Part shown: piece by piece, positions 5,021-6,004 of the stretch
Numbering within the stretch: position 1 is the first letter of the stretch
Layout: each line of letters begins with the position of its first letter
Assembly (NCBI GenBank): GCA_023249165.1
Contig: JAHFDE010000131.1
Span: forward strand, 1 to 6,004
Reading direction: 5' to 3'
Source: Candidatus Methylomirabilota bacterium
GTDB taxonomy: Bacteria > Methylomirabilota > Methylomirabilia > Methylomirabilales > CSP1-5
Length of the DNA: 6,004 nucleotides
Program-made: the position numbers and the translations under genes
Notes under the pieces: model-generated
The model's input: the letters and a program-made list of their open reading frames with translations, nothing else
The model's database searches: none
What the model was told of the DNA's origin: nothing

Positions 5021-6004
5021 ATGAGGAGACACGTTCACACGTATCTCACAGCATCCTTCGTAACCCTTCTCCTCCTGGTGCCCCTGGCGAGGCCGGGGGC
5101 GGCCGAGTCCCCCTCCCCTCTTGAGAGACGCTTCCATGTCTTCGGCAACGGCCTCGGGCTCTACCACGTCAAGGTGAAAGAGGCGACGAACTTCACGCTG
5201 TCGGCCACCGTCTGGGTCGGCAGCGTGGATGAGGATCAACGAACGAACGGAGGCGTGAGCCACCTGGTGGAACACATCCTTTTCCACCAGCCGGATATGC
5301 CGGAGGAGGCGTTCAACGCCCAGATCAGGTCGAGGGGCGGCACGTACAATGCGAGGACCTCCCGAGACTACACGCGATATCACGTCACCCTCCCCCGCCC
5401 TCATCTGACGCTGGGCCAGGCGTGGCTCCACAAAGTCCTCATTCACGATCGCCTTGTCACAGGCCGCCTCGAGGACGAAAAGGAGATCGTCAACCGGGAA
5501 AATGGATGGTCGCCTCCCACGTGGTGGCACCAGCTCGGAGATCTCATCGATCCCAAGTACCTTGCACTCCCAGGGTTCTGGACGCGCCAGTTCGGGCTGC
5601 GCGAGTATGACGAGCCCGTGGGAGGGACCTATGAGGTGGCGAGGAAATTGACGGCCTCGCAACTCGAGGCGCATTACCGGGCGTACTACTATCCGGAGAA
5701 TATGGTCCTCCTCTACGTGGGACCACACAACCTCGAGGAGGTGGTCGCCGTCATTGGGGCAACCTTTGGGAGTGTCGCGCCGACCGGACGGAAGCCGAAT
5801 CTTCGCCCCCCCCTCCAAGACCGATCCCCCCGTCCCTACTTCGCCCACAAGCTCCCGCAGATCTTCTCTGACCCGGACTACCGGATCGGCATCGGGCAGG
5901 TCCTGACCGGGCTGCATTTCTCCTCCCGCTCGGAGATGAGCCTGTACTATTTCGTGATGAAGGAGCTCTTAGAGGAGCGTTTCCGATACGGGGAGGGAAA
6001 GGCG
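5021..6004 (+). CDS. Exported M16 family zinc protease, N-terminal part (partial)
   Basis: The frame is open from the ATG to the right edge, giving 328 residues with the 3' end missing. Residues 1-28 look like a Sec signal peptide: basic MRRHVH, a hydrophobic core at about 9-22, and a likely cut after GAA at 26-28. The mature part is an M16 (pitrilysin/insulinase-like) peptidase. The inverted zinc motif HLVEH at 81-85 supplies H81, the catalytic E84 and H85, and E160 in NRENGW is at the family spacing of 74 residues for the third ligand. GGTYNARTSRDYTRYHVTLP at 106-125 is the conserved strand after the zinc helix. Residues 161-205 are rich in tryptophan and lack the usual HPY-type motif, so this is a divergent member. 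A full M16 subunit has a second similar domain, expected beyond the edge. ATG is the only normal start after the in-frame TGA at 4997-4999; its ribosome binding site is poor, so translation may be coupled to the lipoprotein gene. Substrate is unknown. Confidence 0.93.
   Translation, partial: MRRHVHTYLTASFVTLLLLVPLARPGAAESPSPLERRFHVFGNGLGLYHVKVKEATNFTLSATVWVGSVDEDQRTNGGVSHLVEHILFHQPDMPEEAFNAQIRSRGGTYNARTSRDYTRYHVTLPRPHLTLGQAWLHKVLIHDRLVTGRLEDEKEIVNRENGWSPPTWWHQLGDLIDPKYLALPGFWTRQFGLREYDEPVGGTYEVARKLTASQLEAHYRAYYYPENMVLLYVGPHNLEEVVAVIGATFGSVAPTGRKPNLRPPLQDRSPRPYFAHKLPQIFSDPDYRIGIGQVLTGLHFSSRSEMSLYYFVMKELLEERFRYGEGKA

Noticed and set aside
5012..5917. A 301-codon minus-strand open frame opposite the M16 gene
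   Set aside because: The plus strand has a signal peptide and the HLVEH plus E160 zinc site, while the minus translation has no recognisable domain.

Overview
The window is GC-rich, densely coding bacterial DNA with six protein genes and no intergenic gap over about 80 bases. I see no RNA genes, mobile elements, CRISPR arrays or attachment sites. Codon use and gene density look uniform, so this reads as an ordinary chromosomal segment. The genes suggest a GC-rich Gram-negative-type bacterium: there is a likely lipoprotein, an exported M16 protease and a ligase-ACP-PlsC fusion. I cannot name a lineage from the sequence alone.

Layout. Bases 2-169 (+) are the 3' end of a CBS-domain gene cut by the left edge. 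It runs tail to tail, with a 7-base overlap, into a small two-CBS-domain protein (163-564, -). Upstream of that on the minus strand lie an M20 metallopeptidase of the peptidase T-like group (600-1742, -) and a 905-residue three-domain protein (1822-4539, -). The latter joins an AMP-forming fatty acyl ligase, an acyl carrier domain and a PlsC-type acyltransferase. Bases 4540-4604 are a 65-base divergent promoter region. On the plus strand follow a 125-residue probable lipoprotein (4605-4982) and the N-terminal 328 residues of an exported M16 zinc protease (5021 to the right edge).

How the parts relate. The three minus genes are co-directional. The 35-base gap before the CBS gene suggests cotranscription with the peptidase. 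The peptidase also has its own plausible promoter in the 79-base gap behind the ligase gene, so the ligase fusion may be a separate or only partly linked unit. The fusion plausibly activates free fatty acids, holds them on its own carrier domain and passes them to a lysophospholipid or glycerolipid acceptor at the membrane. The lipoprotein and M16 protease look like a two-gene envelope unit.

The points most worth a second look are the domain order of the fusion, a promoter whose predicted start site falls on the A of the fusion gene's ATG (a leaderless mRNA prediction), the tail-to-tail pair of CBS genes, and the divergent M16 sequence after its zinc site. I did not find evidence of a wholly new system here.
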